A DNA stretch of 64,000 bases from NCBI GenBank assembly GCA_024663395.1, contig JANFAH010000086.1:62001-126000 (forward strand), read 5' to 3'. The notes beneath the pieces are model-generated. The model made no database searches. It was not told the origin of the DNA and saw only the letters and a list, made by a program, of their open reading frames with translations. Each line of letters opens with the position of its first letter. The first letter of the stretch is position 1. Below, piece after piece: positions 20,780-32,660 of the stretch. The position numbers were made by a program, and so were the translations under genes. The DNA comes from Pisolithus tinctorius (lineage: Eukaryota > Basidiomycota > Agaricomycetes > Boletales > Pisolithaceae).

Positions 20780-21400
20780 AACACTCACGAAAATGATTCA
20801 ATTCTTTGCGAGTGTTTTGTAGCATTGAATATTATAACGTCTCGGGTGGACCTGCAATCCATCTGAGCGCGGACGTTGTTCACGACTCGATCGACTCTTG
20901 TCGGTTCCCCCATCAACCATACGTACCTTCTCCTTCCCCATATCTTCCACGCTGACTCTGGAGTATCATCAAAATTCTCGTGGCGAACCCCTGCTCTGAG
21001 GAACGCGCCAAGTTCGTTCCTGCCTCGTTTCAATTCGACGTCATCTTAGGTCTCGCCTTGCTGAGATATACATCTATTTCCGGTTACAAAAATACAGGTT
21101 TTCTCGGGTTATGAGTTCCTGAAGTGTCCACCCGTACGGGAACCACCTTTGGCCATGCATTGAACTTGTCAGGTTTGGAGGTATATATCCACCCAGAACC
21201 AATGCAGGCCATCAGAGTAGGCTTTCGGGAAAACGTTGCGAAATTTTTGGTGGGTCCACTCGCCCTTGCACCCCGCGTCCCGCGGTGACAACCGACACCC
21301 ATCTTCGTGAGGTTTGCCATCTCCGTATAGTCCACTTCGTTGATTGGTTTACGGACCTCCCATGCAGGATATAATAGTGCATACGCGTGCGAGACAAGAA
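20780..21400 (-). pseudogene. HET-GTPase relic 1 (HET and GTPase fragments)
   Basis: 21400-21090 holds a decayed HET piece: Y-T-E-M-A-N-L-T-K-M-G-V matches Y-T-E-M-E-N-L-T-K-M-D-V of H3, followed by fragments of the W-V-D-T-C-C region and, after an internal deletion, of K-F-N-A-W-P-K and G-W-T-L-Q-E-L. 21033-20866 keeps the GTPase C-terminal pattern F-D-D-T-P-E-S-A-W-K-I. Several frames are needed and most of the gene is missing. Confidence 0.7.
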
Positions 21401-21641
21401 AACAAACCGAAAAATGGGGAGGTTAAATAGTTTCGTGAGTTCAGAAGTACCACTGCAGGTAGGGAGGGAAGGGGACGATGTGAGGACCGAACAGCAAATC
21501 GTAATGGGCCCGAACGCACGATACTCAACGTATCAAAGAACAGGCCTCAGTGCAAAACCAGGACTTAAGTAATAACCTCCGCACCCAGCTGGAGTGTATC
21601 AAGAACTCCAGGGACATCTAACACGAATAGACGAATCCTTC

Positions 21642-21990
21642 TTATCCTGGACCTGCAGTAGTCAGTTTGGTGATGGCCCTGTCCTTAGCTGAATCCGTGG
21701 CTTCCGATGCCACGGCCTGGGCTTGCATAAATTTCAGGCGCTGAGGAGCTCCGAGGTTTCGGTAGTAATGCAATATTGCCACATCCTGGCCGGTGGGCGT
21801 CGGGCGAGCTGCAGTACTCCGAGAGTGGACGTCTTCCAAAAGGCGTCTCCCTCGTCAGCCATCTTCTCCTGAAGCGAAATTATGTTCTTCAGCTCCCCTG
21901 TCGAACAGCGAGCCCTGTCCACCGAGGATGAGTTTGTAAACTTTTCTCTCAACTGTCCTCTCCTGCACCACTCTCTTTGCATGTGATTGC
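21642..21990 (-). pseudogene. HET-GTPase relic 2 (GTPase C-terminal fragment)
   Basis: Minus-strand frame with I-I-S-L-Q-E-K-M-A-D-E...F-W-K-T-S-T-L-G-V, the end of the GTPase domain. The DNA is also homologous to 44500-44640 on the other strand (shared GGAGTACTGCAG and CTCCTCAGCGCCTGA region), beyond the end of the HET-GTPase homology. These two relics therefore derive from a distinct subgroup with a longer tail. Confidence 0.6.
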
Positions 21991-22303
21991 ATGGCCAAGT
22001 TGGTGTCCGTAGCGTTAGTTTACAAGCAGTACTATAGACAGTAGGACAACCAATCGCATATGGGTCGGATTCACCTCCTCAAACCTCAGAGGCTTCTACG
22101 GCGAATATGAATCATGTCTCTTGAACGCGGACGGGGTCATTTCAAGTGATACAGTCGTCGTGTACCGAGCCCATGCTTGGGAGGATAATTGGCAGACATG
22201 TGCTCTACATCGTACAGCTTACACGGAGAAGGGTACGACCTGGTACGACTATATAACTGCTGTACAAATCTCGCGCAACACGCGTCAGTCGGTACTAAAG
22301 AGG

Positions 22304-24470
22304 TCATACAATTCGTAAAGCAGATACCCAGTGCAATTCCCAATTCATTTCAACCATTTCCCTCTGAACCTGGAGTGCTTTCCTTTCTTCTCCCAGCCCC
22401 TCCAGAATCGCCCATGCTGAGTCTGAGGCCTCAGGGAACTTTTCCCAACGAGCCCCCGCCCCAAGGAATAGGTCCAAATGGGCTTTCAGTGAATGCTCCA
22501 TGTCAGACGCACCCGATTCATCCAAATTATCCAACGTGGTTGTCACCAGTCGCATTCGATCAGCCGCTTCCACCCCGCAGATGGCAGAAAGAATTCGAAA
22601 GTTGTGTTTAGCGCCCTCCAAGTCTTTGTCAGTCGTTATGTCATGTGTGTAGATCACGCCGGTAAGCTTGATGGATCTACGGTATCTGTAAAATTAGGTA
22701 AAATCTGAAGCCGAACCACATACACGAGCTTGCTCACATGAAGTCCAACCACATGGATATTTCTCTAATTGTTGTCACGTCAGGCTCAAATGTGGGCGTG
22801 TCTATGAAGACAAAACGCTTCCCGTTACGGACGTGCGTTTGGGCGCTAGTACGATGCGTTCGGGGCTTAACTTCACGGACAATTCTTTCCGGTTGGAAGG
22901 TAAGTTTATCGATAAACTAGACCTTGTCCGTGAGTGATGATCCGATGTCAGCATTTTGCCGTCAACCCACGTCACTCTTTTTGGAACCCATTGGTCCTAA
23001 GAACCTGTTAGGAAAGTATAGGTTTGAAAGGAAAAGGATTGCAGACAGTACATACAAGATCACGACATCATCAGCATTGATATCTGTCATTCTAATTTGG
23101 GCTCGTACTCCGGTCTGTGCCATTGAACGCGGCGATGTCAACACATACTACGCAACCTGAAAAGTATATATATAAAGTACCTGAGTAGTTAGTGGGCCTC
23201 TGATTTTCTTGTGGGAATCATCTCTGTATGGAAGAAAGATCTGCTGGAACTCGACCGACTTTTCTTTATTCCAATGATTCATTGTCCGAGGACAGAAATA
23301 TCTAGAAAGGGGAGCGAAAGCCGTGGTCTCCACCGAGACAGTTAATGGATCAGAGGCTTCTTGGGCGTTATTGCATGCCAGTATCGCTATCTTGGCGGAC
23401 AGTTGACAAGGCTCAAGAGTCGCGGTGTGTTGGAAGGGAAGCCATATTTGAATTCCGTCATTTGTTACAGTGAATGTGCGGAGCCGTTCTTCCGCAGCCG
23501 TGACCTTGCGGAGTTCTCTCCTCGACAAACTCTTTCCGAGGGTACGTACGAATTCTCTGCGATCGATTTGTTCAATGTTTGAACAGTCTTGAAAGTCGCT
23601 AGGATCCTCAGCCAGGAAGCTCCTACTCCGTCCGATCGCCTTTCTCCAGCCCCAGGCAAATATGCTTTGGTCGTTGGTCGACCGGATGATTTCCAGTTGC
23701 AGTCGGAGGAACGCATTCTTCCCCTCCCCATACAACATTGGCATATGCACGCCAAATAGCCCCAGTAACGAATATGCTCTGTCTTCCTCTCGCGTTGTCG
23801 TCCGGTCAGCAGCCCAAGACATAATCTGCGCTACACTTGGACGCGAAAAGCCCAGACCCTTCGCCAAGACGTCGACAGAAATCCGGGTAATGATATTCAA
23901 CGTGCGTGCATGGCCATTCTTATCACCGATACACACCCACTCCTTGTTGAAAAAGCGGACATGTTCGGGGGCGACGAGCTCTTGGAGTGTCCATCCGCGC
24001 GAAAACCAGCTGGGCCAGCCATTGAACTCGGCGAAATCGGCATGGTGTTTAGTAGGGAGGACATCAGTGTTCACGTCGTGGAGGAACGCATAACAGACCT
24101 CCGAGTTCGCATACCACACGAACATGGAGTTGATGGCTTCTGATAATTCAGCACTGCTCCTCTTGTCAATGCAACACGTGTCCACCCAAAGCCAATGCAG
24201 TTTATCGCCAAGGGCCTGCTTGCAGCTTCCATAAATTTTTCGGTACCCACTTCGCCTTGATATATCGTCTCTGGTGGTGACGCCCATCGTCGTAAGTCCT
24301 TCCATCTCTGTAAACTGCACCTCGTCTTCCGGAGCGCCCCAACAATGGGATAATATGGCATATGATGTGTGTGTAAGTCTGATCGCATTGAATTCGACAA
24401 GAAGCCTGGTTTCAGGTCTGGCCCTGCCTTCGACAAAGTCGACGAAGGCCTTGACATCAATCAAGCGCAT
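22304..24470 (-). CDS. H1: HET domain fused to GTPase-like domain (degenerate P-loop)
   Basis: Exon 1 (24470-23181, 430 codons) is the HET domain: Y-A-I-L-S-H-C-W-G, W-V-D-T-C-C-I-D-K-R-S-S-A-E-L and G-W-T-L-Q-E-L-V-A-P. An ATG at 24527 would add 19 residues; 24470 (M-R-L-I-D-V-K) matches all paralogues. Introns then lead into D-D-V-V-I-L-F-L-G-P-M-G-S-K-K-S, the P-loop with Gly replaced by Lys before the key Lys, then F-V-F-I-D-T-P-T-F and, in frame 22657-22304, M-R-L-V-T-T-T-L-D and the C-terminal A-S-D-S-A-W-A-I-L-E. HET domains trigger incompatibility cell death in fungi. The GTPase may no longer bind nucleotide. Exon 2 is longer than in the paralogues. The 3' splicing is inferred. Confidence 0.8.
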
Positions 24471-24527
24471 TAAGCCAAAGACTGAGGATGAGTCAGTAGG
24501 CGGCCTCGCACGGAGGTCAATCGCCAT

Positions 24528-24844
24528 ACCAAGCGTGATTAAGAGGCAGAGTGTTGAAGGCTTCGACGAGGGAAGACAGACGTTGAAGGGAGAGACAACG
24601 AAAGAGACGGTGTGTGGGGGAATGAGGTATATAAGACAGAAAGAGAACGTGGAACCCAGTGGCGTTAGTCATATTTATGCTTACACTCGTAAAGAGATGT
24701 TCGTAGATGATTGTAAAACGGGTTTCGATTCCTGTACGAGTACATCACTGGTTATCTATCTGCCTGTGCTGTAATACCAGATCGATCTACAACACCAGAG
24801 AGCGGTGCCGATATGGACGACGTGTGTGCACATGTATTCGTTGT
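24528..24844. other. Upstream region of H1
   Basis: No gene seen. About 320 bp upstream of H1, merging into the end of R1 copy c. Confidence 0.5.
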
Positions 24845-25240
24845 GGCCGTCTCCGTACAGCAATCGTTTCGAGGTGAATACCGGTTTCGTCCCGTTCCCG
24901 CTCCAGCCCATTCAATAACTTACACACAGGTTAACGTGGGCCCCCCGGCTCAGCGGTCGGCACACCGTGCCCCTGTTGGAAGTTACGCCATATTATCCCC
25001 TAATGCTATCTCGAGTCCCCGATTATGTTCTCTTCGCGTCGTTTTAAGATCTTTGACAAGGTCGGCTTCTTGTCTGTTTTTAGTCAGACGTCGTCGACGT
25101 TAGTCACATTCGTGGCCGTCGGTTAGGAAGCCCGGGTAGGGAAAAAGAAACATCGTAGACAACGATAACCACAAAAAGACGCACAACCGCATGCTAAGCA
25201 ACAGCCTCCTATCCGTTTTCTCCATCTCCGAAGCCACCTT
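24845..25240 (-). repeat. Repeat R1, copy c (inverted)
   Basis: Read on the minus strand it aligns with 39580-39970: the GAGATGGAGAAAACG start, CATGCGGTTGTGCGTC, CTTCCTAACCGACGG, GGGGACTCGAGATAG and ATTCACCTCGAAACGATTG. It lies upstream of H1, not downstream of a gene as in the other copies. Confidence 0.65.
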
Positions 25241-26070
25241 CATTGCGTGGGCAAGATTCCGGTGTTGGAGTAGTGGGTCAGCTGATCTTCGCCGGGCAGA
25301 ACCAGAGTGGCGCACCTTTCCGATCCAAACTCCCAGCTATTCCGGACGGCCGAGTTAAGGAATGCAGTCGCAGCTTTATCACACGCACTCATCCCGAGAC
25401 GGGAAAGAGCCAATACAAGCTCAAGCTTGGTCGGTATGTGATTTCGATCGATGGATTTTCTACTCCGGGAAGACTGACTTGCTCCGCCTGCCGATCCTGT
25501 CGTGAATGCACCGATGCCTCTTCGTGCTGGTTCAAGTCGCCGTGTAACCCAGAGCCTGCAATATGCGCGGCAGAGTTTGTGTGGGTATGCTGGAAGCAGA
25601 TTCTCTGCTGGAACTTACGACGATGCGTATCTTATTTTTGGAATTTCATCGAGGGTGACTCACCTTTGGTGTTGGACGAGTGTAGGTTATTTCTTTTTGT
25701 TATCCCCTCTTTAATATGATGTACATTACCAGCTACGTCTTCGCTAACGCCCCTCTTGATCCTGTAATGAAGTATTTGACCGCCTAGAGTGACGCCTTCC
25801 ACGGGGGCCTACATGGCGAAATCTGAGGTGGAACTGCAAGAGCCGAAGCTCAAGCTCGAACGAGAGGTGTTCGCTGTTTGGTAAGGAGATGGAAAAGGGA
25901 GCCCGGCGAAGCGAGAGACAAGACGAGGATAGCCACCACGTGACCAACCACACTCGGCGGCACACGCTACATACACCCTTGCGTTTATAACCAGCACCGT
26001 TGCTCGTTTCAATACTTAAACGACATTGCAATCTTATCCAACTCACAGACATCGAACTATCGATTCCTCG
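25241..26070. other. Intergenic region before N1, nothing recognised
   Basis: An open frame at 25243-25719 (+) has no recognisable domain, an erratic composition and no sign of introns. I see no supported gene. The last 200 bp are presumably the N1 promoter. Confidence 0.4.
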
Positions 26071-29000
26071 ATGGCCAGATCCCAGCCAAGGAAACGTCGT
26101 TTACGGTATATTGGGGAGCCACCCTCGTCAGCGCCTAACGTCTCTTCAGTAAGCAATCTCTTTTTGCCGGCGCACCAGACTAATGGTTCGGCCAAACACA
26201 AGTCGCAAGGGCAGTCTCAGGCTCCTGTTGGGGGCGTTGCATCGAGTCCTGGGTATTCGAGTCATGGCTTTAAGGGCAAACTGGCCGCTATGAAAAGTCG
26301 CTTCATCCAATCTCACCGAGGCCCGTTGATTTCCTCTGCGAACCCCATTGCATCTGAAGGGGCCCAGGAAAACCCAGGATCGCGGCAAGTTGCCAAAGAT
26401 GTTGATGTATGTGATCTACGATGTCTGACACTACAACAACGCTAAGCGTGAATCTTTCATAGACTCGAGGGTTACTCAGTAAAGCAAATCTCGATCCTGA
26501 TCCAGCGTTGGTAGGTGATGACGTTGATGTTGCTCGACAAGCTTTCGAGAGCATAAAACCCATCCCATGTGTTGGCCAAATGGCTGTCGAGACTGTCGCA
26601 CAAGCTAGTACTGCGGTTGCCGTCTTTCAGAACTTGAGTAGCACCCATCTCCAACCTCTTAAAATCTTTAACGATGTAGTCACCACTATTGAAAACGTGC
26701 GTAGGTTTGTTCTGGCATCTGCCCCGCGGCTGAACGATCCCGTGCAGGTGCATCCCTACGCCCAGATAGCGTTGGGCATTCTCAGGGCCGCTTCCCAAGT
26801 ACGCCTCAGAGTCCTTTATCTACTTTCTTTACTCACTGCCCTTGCGCCAGCTGATCATTACGGAAGCGACCCTAGATAATGCGATATCGGAGCTCTTGAG
26901 AAAAGTCGCCTCCGTGTACGCATTCCTTTTGGAAGACGACACCATCAAGAACATTGATACCATAAAAGTCCCCTTGGCGAAGATTGCGCGGGTAATCAGT
27001 GCCTGTGCGCAGTTCATCAAAGATTACTCAGAAGTAACAAACTTTTGTAGGTCCATTTCCTCTTCGTTGAAGCTCTTATCTCACACTTCCTCAGGGAAGA
27101 GGCTTGGAAGGAACATAATGTCTGAGACGCAGACTGCCATCGACGACTACACCAAAACGCTAGACGAGTTGATGCAGCAATTGCGAGATTGCCAGACCCA
27201 GGACGTTCAGATCAACGTGTACCGCGTCATCGAGGACCTGAACATGGAGGGAATGGCTTACGCAGGCGGGGCGGGCTTGAATATGCTGAAGAAGTGCCTA
27301 GAGAACACGAGGACAGAGATTCTGCGGGACATCATCAACTGGGTCAATGATACTCGCCCGGACGCCCCGTGCGTTTTATGGCTTCACGGGCAGGCTGGGG
27401 GGGGCAAATCTACGATCGCCCATACCATTGCATCTTGGCTCAAGGATGTGGGAGGGCTTGGATCCTGCTTTTGTTTTGCCCGTGACAGGCAGGCTGAGTG
27501 CCGGGAAGAGAAGATGCTGACAACTATTTCCTGCGATCTGGCCAGCCGTTACCCCGCGTTCCGACGATCATTAGGTCGTGTTCTCGCTGAGGACCCCTCT
27601 CTGAAGACGACGCCCGACTTGTCTCAACAGTGGCAAAAGCTGATCTTAGAGCCGTTGCTCAAGGCTGCAGGTGCTATTGTTGGAAATGTAGTATTGGTGA
27701 TCGATGCATTGGACGAAAGTGGGGAGGTCTTATGGAGGAAGCATATTCTGTCGCTTCTGACGTCGAAGGAAGCTGCAAACATGTCGAGTGTTCGCATCCT
27801 GCTAACTTCCCGACCTTTACCAGACATCGAACGCGCTCTAAGGGACGCCATGAACGTCAGAGCGATCCGTCTCGACGACGTCCCTGCGGAGCTGACGCAG
27901 CGTGACATCACGCTATTCGTTTCGAAGGAACTTCTTAGCCTCAAAGACAGTTTTAGGCCCCCGGAGATACAGCAGATTGTTCACAAGTCGAATGGCTCGT
28001 TCGAATGGGCACGTCTGGCCTGCGCGTTTATCAGGCCCTACAGAGATGGACTAACTGTGAAGGAGCGCTTGGAGGAAGTGATCGCTCTTCAGCCTGCGGA
28101 GGGAAGAACCCTTCTGGATACCACTTATAGTGCAATCCTGGAGAGTGCCATACCTCCATCCCCGATACCTCTTGCACGCTTCGGCTCGGTCATGCAACAA
28201 GTTCTGTTGATGATAGAGCCTGTATCCATGGTGACCTTAGATTCCTTTCGTGAATGCTTCCCAGATGAAAGCGATGACTATAATGTTGCTATCATCCTGC
28301 GGTTCATGGCTCCAATGCTGGATGGAGTTACTAATTTGGTCTCACCTATCTGTCTCCTCCACTCGTCATTTTATGACTTCTTGACCGATCGTTCACGAAG
28401 TGGAGTCTACTTTGTCGACACTTCCAACTCATATGACCTGACCTTTGCCTCATTGCGGGTTCTTTCTGAACATCTCCAATTCAACATCTGTGGACTGGAA
28501 AGTTCCTACCTCAGCAATTCAGAGATTCCTGATTTAGCAGAGAGGATCAACAAGAACATTCCACTCCATCTATCCTACTCATGCCGATTCTGGGCCCAAC
28601 ACCTACAGAAGACAGCTTTTGACCCAATACTTGCAGGACTGGTGGTGGCCATTGTGGGGAGTGAAAAAATCCTCTTCTGGCTTGAGATCATGAGCCTTCT
28701 TGGTGAAGTTGGGCAAGCTGCAGATGCACTTTTTTGCACAACTGAATGGCTACAGGTAGGTTCTCCATTGTTATGTTTGATCTCATCTAAAATTAAATTG
28801 AAGGGTCAAGATGGTGTTGAGGACATATTAACATTGGTACAAGATGGGATTGCATTCATCCAAAACTTTGGCAGTGTGATTGCACACAGTTCATCACATC
28901 TTTACATTTCAGCACTGCCATTTGTTCCCTCAAACACAATGCTGTCAGCAAAACTCATGCCAAAATTTTCTGGGCTTGCTAAAGTTGACAAAGGGCAACC

Positions 29001-30303
29001 CAAAGAGTGGGCAGCTGCCAAGCAAGCTTTACAGGGACACACTTCTTTGGTTAATTCAGTTGCATTCTCTCCTGATGGCAAGACAATTGTCTCAGGCTCA
29101 GATGACAAAATTGTGAGAATCTGGAATGCTGGGACAGGGGAGCAGATGGGTGGCCCTCTTCAGGGGCATATGTCTTGGGTCCAGTCAGTTGCATTCTCCC
29201 CTGATGGTGGGAGGGTTGCCTCTGGTTCTGATGACAAAACAGTGAGAGTGTGGGATGTTGACACTGGGGTACAGATAGGAAGTGATCTAAGGGGGCACAT
29301 TTCTGGAGTCAACTCAATTGCATTCTCTCCTGATGGCAGGAGCATTGTGTCTGGTTCACATGACAAGACTATGAAAATTTGGGATGTTGAAGGACTACAG
29401 ATAGGCAGTTTCGAGGGGCACACTTCTGGAGTCAGCTCAGTTGCATTTTGCCCAGATGGAAAGAGGGTTGTTTCAGGTTCCTTCGACAACACTGTGAGGG
29501 TGTGGAGTGCTTGGGAAGGTGTACAGATTGGCAGCTATCTTGAGGGGCACACTTCTGGAGTCAACTCAGTGGTGTTCTCCCCTGATGGCAGGTGCATTGT
29601 TTCAGGTTCTCATGACATGACAGTCAGAGTCTGGGATGCTGAAGGTGGGGTACAGATAGGAATCCCTCTTGAGGGGCACATCTCTGGAGTCAATTCAGTT
29701 ACATTTTCTCCTGATGGTAGGAGCATTGCTTCTGGTTCACATGACAAGAGTGTGAAAATCTGGGATGTTGAAGGAGGGGTACAGATAGGCAGTTTTGAGG
29801 GGCACATTTCTGGAGTCAACTCAGTTGCATACTCCCCAGATGGTAGGAGAATTGTCTCTGGATCCCATGACAACACTTTGAGGGTCTGGGATGCTCAAGG
29901 CTACAAGAATATGATCAATTTGAAGTTGCCTACAGACAATGAAACTGGTGAGTATTATCCATCTGTCATGTATTCTGCTTTGTTCAAAGAACTTCCAGTC
30001 ACAACAGCATATTCCATCTGTTTTTCTTCTTCTTCTTCACATGCATTGCAGGGAAGTGACCAACTTCTTGATGGTGTCCTACAGGAGGAGGAGGATGTAA
30101 GGAGTGAACCAGTCAAGCTTCACTCAGATGGCTGGATCAGAGGACCAAAGAGAAGACTACTTCTGTGGATACCCCCAATGTTCAGGGTACCATTTTATTC
30201 AATGTGGAACACAGCAGTTATCCCCAGAGGAAGCTGTATAGAGCTGGATTTGAGTCAGATGGTTCATGGGAATAAATGGCATGAATGCTATGTCAAGTCT
30301 TGA
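26071..30303 (+). CDS. N1: NACHT-WD40 protein (HET-E/HET-D-like NLR-type)
   Basis: Four exons in phase (26071-26406, 26463-26798, 26851-27046, 27095-30303) give 1,358 aa. Residues 1-110 are basic and low-complexity. About 115-300 is the helical N-terminal domain of basidiomycete NACHT proteins. The NACHT NTPase has Walker A G-Q-A-G-G-G-K-S-T and Walker B V-V-L-V-I-D-A-L-D-E-S. Seven WD40 repeats (about 29030-29910) follow, each with G-H...S-V-A-F-S-P-D-G...I-W-D, then a conserved tail. In Podospora HET-E, such proteins sense a partner through the WD40 face and signal death. The 3' half is the near-identical inverted partner of N2 and almost lacks CpG from about 28440. No break is seen, so it is probably functional. 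Confidence 0.9.
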
Positions 30304-30447
30304 AGTGAAATATGTAGGTTTACATGTCTGCAGAGTACTACAATAGCAATAGTACTAGGTTTTTGTACATCATTTCCATTTGTTTACATGAAGAAACCTA
30401 CCCAGACAATGAATATATTTGCTGTATACTGTCATGCATATATTTGA
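28396..30447 (+). repeat. Inverted-repeat arm 1 (3' half of N1 and 3' flank)
   Basis: Near-identical, in inverse orientation, to 32661-34716. Identity starts inside the coding region (S-G-V-Y-F-V-D-T-S-N) and extends about 145 bp past the stop. Only the central WD40 repeats (about 29265-29860) differ. It was read by eye: the segments on both sides differ at very few bases. Confidence 0.85.
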
Positions 30448-32660
30448 ATGTTCTTCAGGGTGTATAGGACATTATTCATCCCTGGAATGTCAGATACAGT
30501 GGTTTACAAATGTGAGGGTGTGTACATATCAATGTCATTAACATTAACCATGAGATTGATGACAGGATGCTGACCCACACTGCATGAGCAGCTGATACAA
30601 CTATGCAATCTCTTGGCTGTAAGTAGGTGTTATTGTATGTAACACTTAACCTTCATAGTCAATCATGATCAACATCATCTCATTTGCACATATATTTTCA
30701 TACTCATACATATATCTTTTCTTATCTTTTCTTATCTCTTCATCTGATCATTTATCTGACATATTCTTCCTCATGGTCACTGTTCAAGAACTTCACCTTG
30801 TGTTTGCCTCATGGATAGTTGTATCTTCCCTGTCCAAGAAAGAGTGTGACACTGAAGGATCAGGGAGGATCCTAATAGTCTACTAAAAGAGGAGTTCTGT
30901 TGCTTGGAAAAGGCTGGATGAGATGAAGTGACTGGTGAGAAAACAGCTGAAGTGGCCTGGAAAACAAGCAAAGAAACATACTGGAATGGCCCATCTTCAG
31001 GTCATATGAGAGTGGCTGAATACTCTCCAGTGGTGTTACCACAGCTCAGCTTATAACCCCAAGCTAATCAACAACAGGAGGTTTAGTCAGCAACCTACCT
31101 ATGTATACCCAAATGTTGCCCTACACTTCAACATGATGAAAATGAAAGATTTATCCCAATATCTAATGATCCGCATGAGCTATGGCCAATGGCTCAGAGC
31201 AACTTGCTGAGCTGTGACAACACTTCTCCCCCAGCCCTCATTTCACATTCTTGAATGTTTGTGATCTATCTCTGGGTTATATTGCTCTGAAGCACTAGCC
31301 ATAGATGTTTTGAGTAGTGCTGTCAGCCACGAGTGCATTGCAATCATGGGTTTCCATTACTTTATTCAGAGCAGCTGGTACTCATGGGCTTACAATGCAA
31401 GTAAACTCCAGTCCTGTCTGCCCCATCCATGGTACTGATCTCCACCAGTATTACCAAACCCCATCTGAATGACACCAATCAGTAGTGACCCATATTGCTT
31501 CATGCCAACTGAGTCATTGGTCAGCCAACCTACATATGTTCTTCCCACTGCACTACTATGTCATCACTTCCTTGTTTTCCAAGTGGCTCCAATGTGGGTT
31601 GTGATTCTTTTTATGTCTTTCCCTTTTTGGCTTCTATGTTTATCATACTGGATTCTAGCTTTTAATCACCAGCACTTGGGATCTATGTATCAACCATGCA
31701 TGCTTATTTAACACAGCAACAGGATTCCTGACTCACTGAGTATCACCTTTGGTACTTCAGTAGTAGATGCCCTCATCTGCTTTCTGCCAGAACTTGTGCA
31801 AGGACATCACACAGCAGTGTTGTGAGGCAAATTACATACATTGAACTAGGAGACAAGGGTTTATTGTACATCTGAGGGAATGAGTTAGACCAAGGATCTG
31901 ATCCTGGATAGAGAAGCTTGATGTACATAGCAACTCAGTCATGATCCCTAGTCATTGGTCCCATGACAGTAACCTGCAGCTTTGTCAACCCCCCCTCCTG
32001 AGACCACCAACTTATGTAGACCAATGGGAGTCAAAGTAAGGTTTAGTGGTGAAACCAACCAAAACCAGCACAAAAGACAACAAAAGTGAGTGATGGTGTG
32101 CCTCCACAGAATCTGGGTGGTGGAAGACTAGACTGTGTGTCTAGGATGCTCCTAATGTAGAGAGGAGCAGAGAAGAATAAATAAAGCAAAGATTATACAT
32201 TTCTCTTGAGCCTAGAAGCCAAGGGAGTAGACTATGGTCAGTGTACAGAAGGATAGATGAAGACTTAATTAATGAGGACCAGTGGATTCTTATTAGAGGC
32301 TCAAGAAAAATGTGAAGTTAGATAGTGGATAAGCCCATAGGAAAGTCTCAGCCACTACTAAAACTAGACAGTGAAGGAAATGTGCTAGGAGCTTCTGATC
32401 CCAGAAATCTCTTTTTTTGGCTGCCTAAGTACAGGGGGGTTATATACTCTACAAGGGTACAGCTTATGGAAACATAGTATAAAGCTTGCTAAGTATTTTG
32501 TAAGCAACCTTTAAGTGGGATGTAAGGGTTTTTAAGTGACTGATAAGCATAGAAAGTGATCAGTAAGCATAGAAAAGTGATTGGTAATCATGAGAAAGGA
32601 GATTGACAAGCATGGTAAAGGAATATTAATGAAGAAAGGTTGGCATGCATAGATGATATC
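30448..32660. other. CpG-free spacer between N1 and N2
   Basis: About 2.2 kb, AT-rich, with only two or so CG dinucleotides (near 31172 and 31331). No convincing gene. The right part (32025-32620) holds an X-type relic. The tail-to-tail arrangement means it contains the terminators of both NACHT genes. Confidence 0.6.
32025..32620 (-). repeat. Relic of X-type LTR (3' part, CpG-depleted)
   Basis: On the minus strand it matches the X downstream part: GAGTATATAACCCCC with GTACTTAG (TATA region, about 32430-32455) and, about 350 bp later, GAGGCACACCATCACTCAC, TTTGGTTGG and TTTGACTCCC, corresponding to the X end TTTGACTCACA. The U3-like part with the open frame is missing; on that side lies the N2 3' flank. 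Confidence 0.65.

Noticed and set aside
24720..24745. Sequence resembling a tRNA T-arm (TTTCGATTCC)
   Set aside because: No matching acceptor stem or D-arm upstream.
25243..25719. 158-codon open frame as a gene
   Set aside because: No domain, odd composition, no splice or start support, and it overlaps the edge of a repeat.
29160..29876. Minus-strand open frames across the WD40 region
   Set aside because: They are shadows of the periodic WD40 repeats; absence of CpG and stop-prone codons leaves the other frames open.
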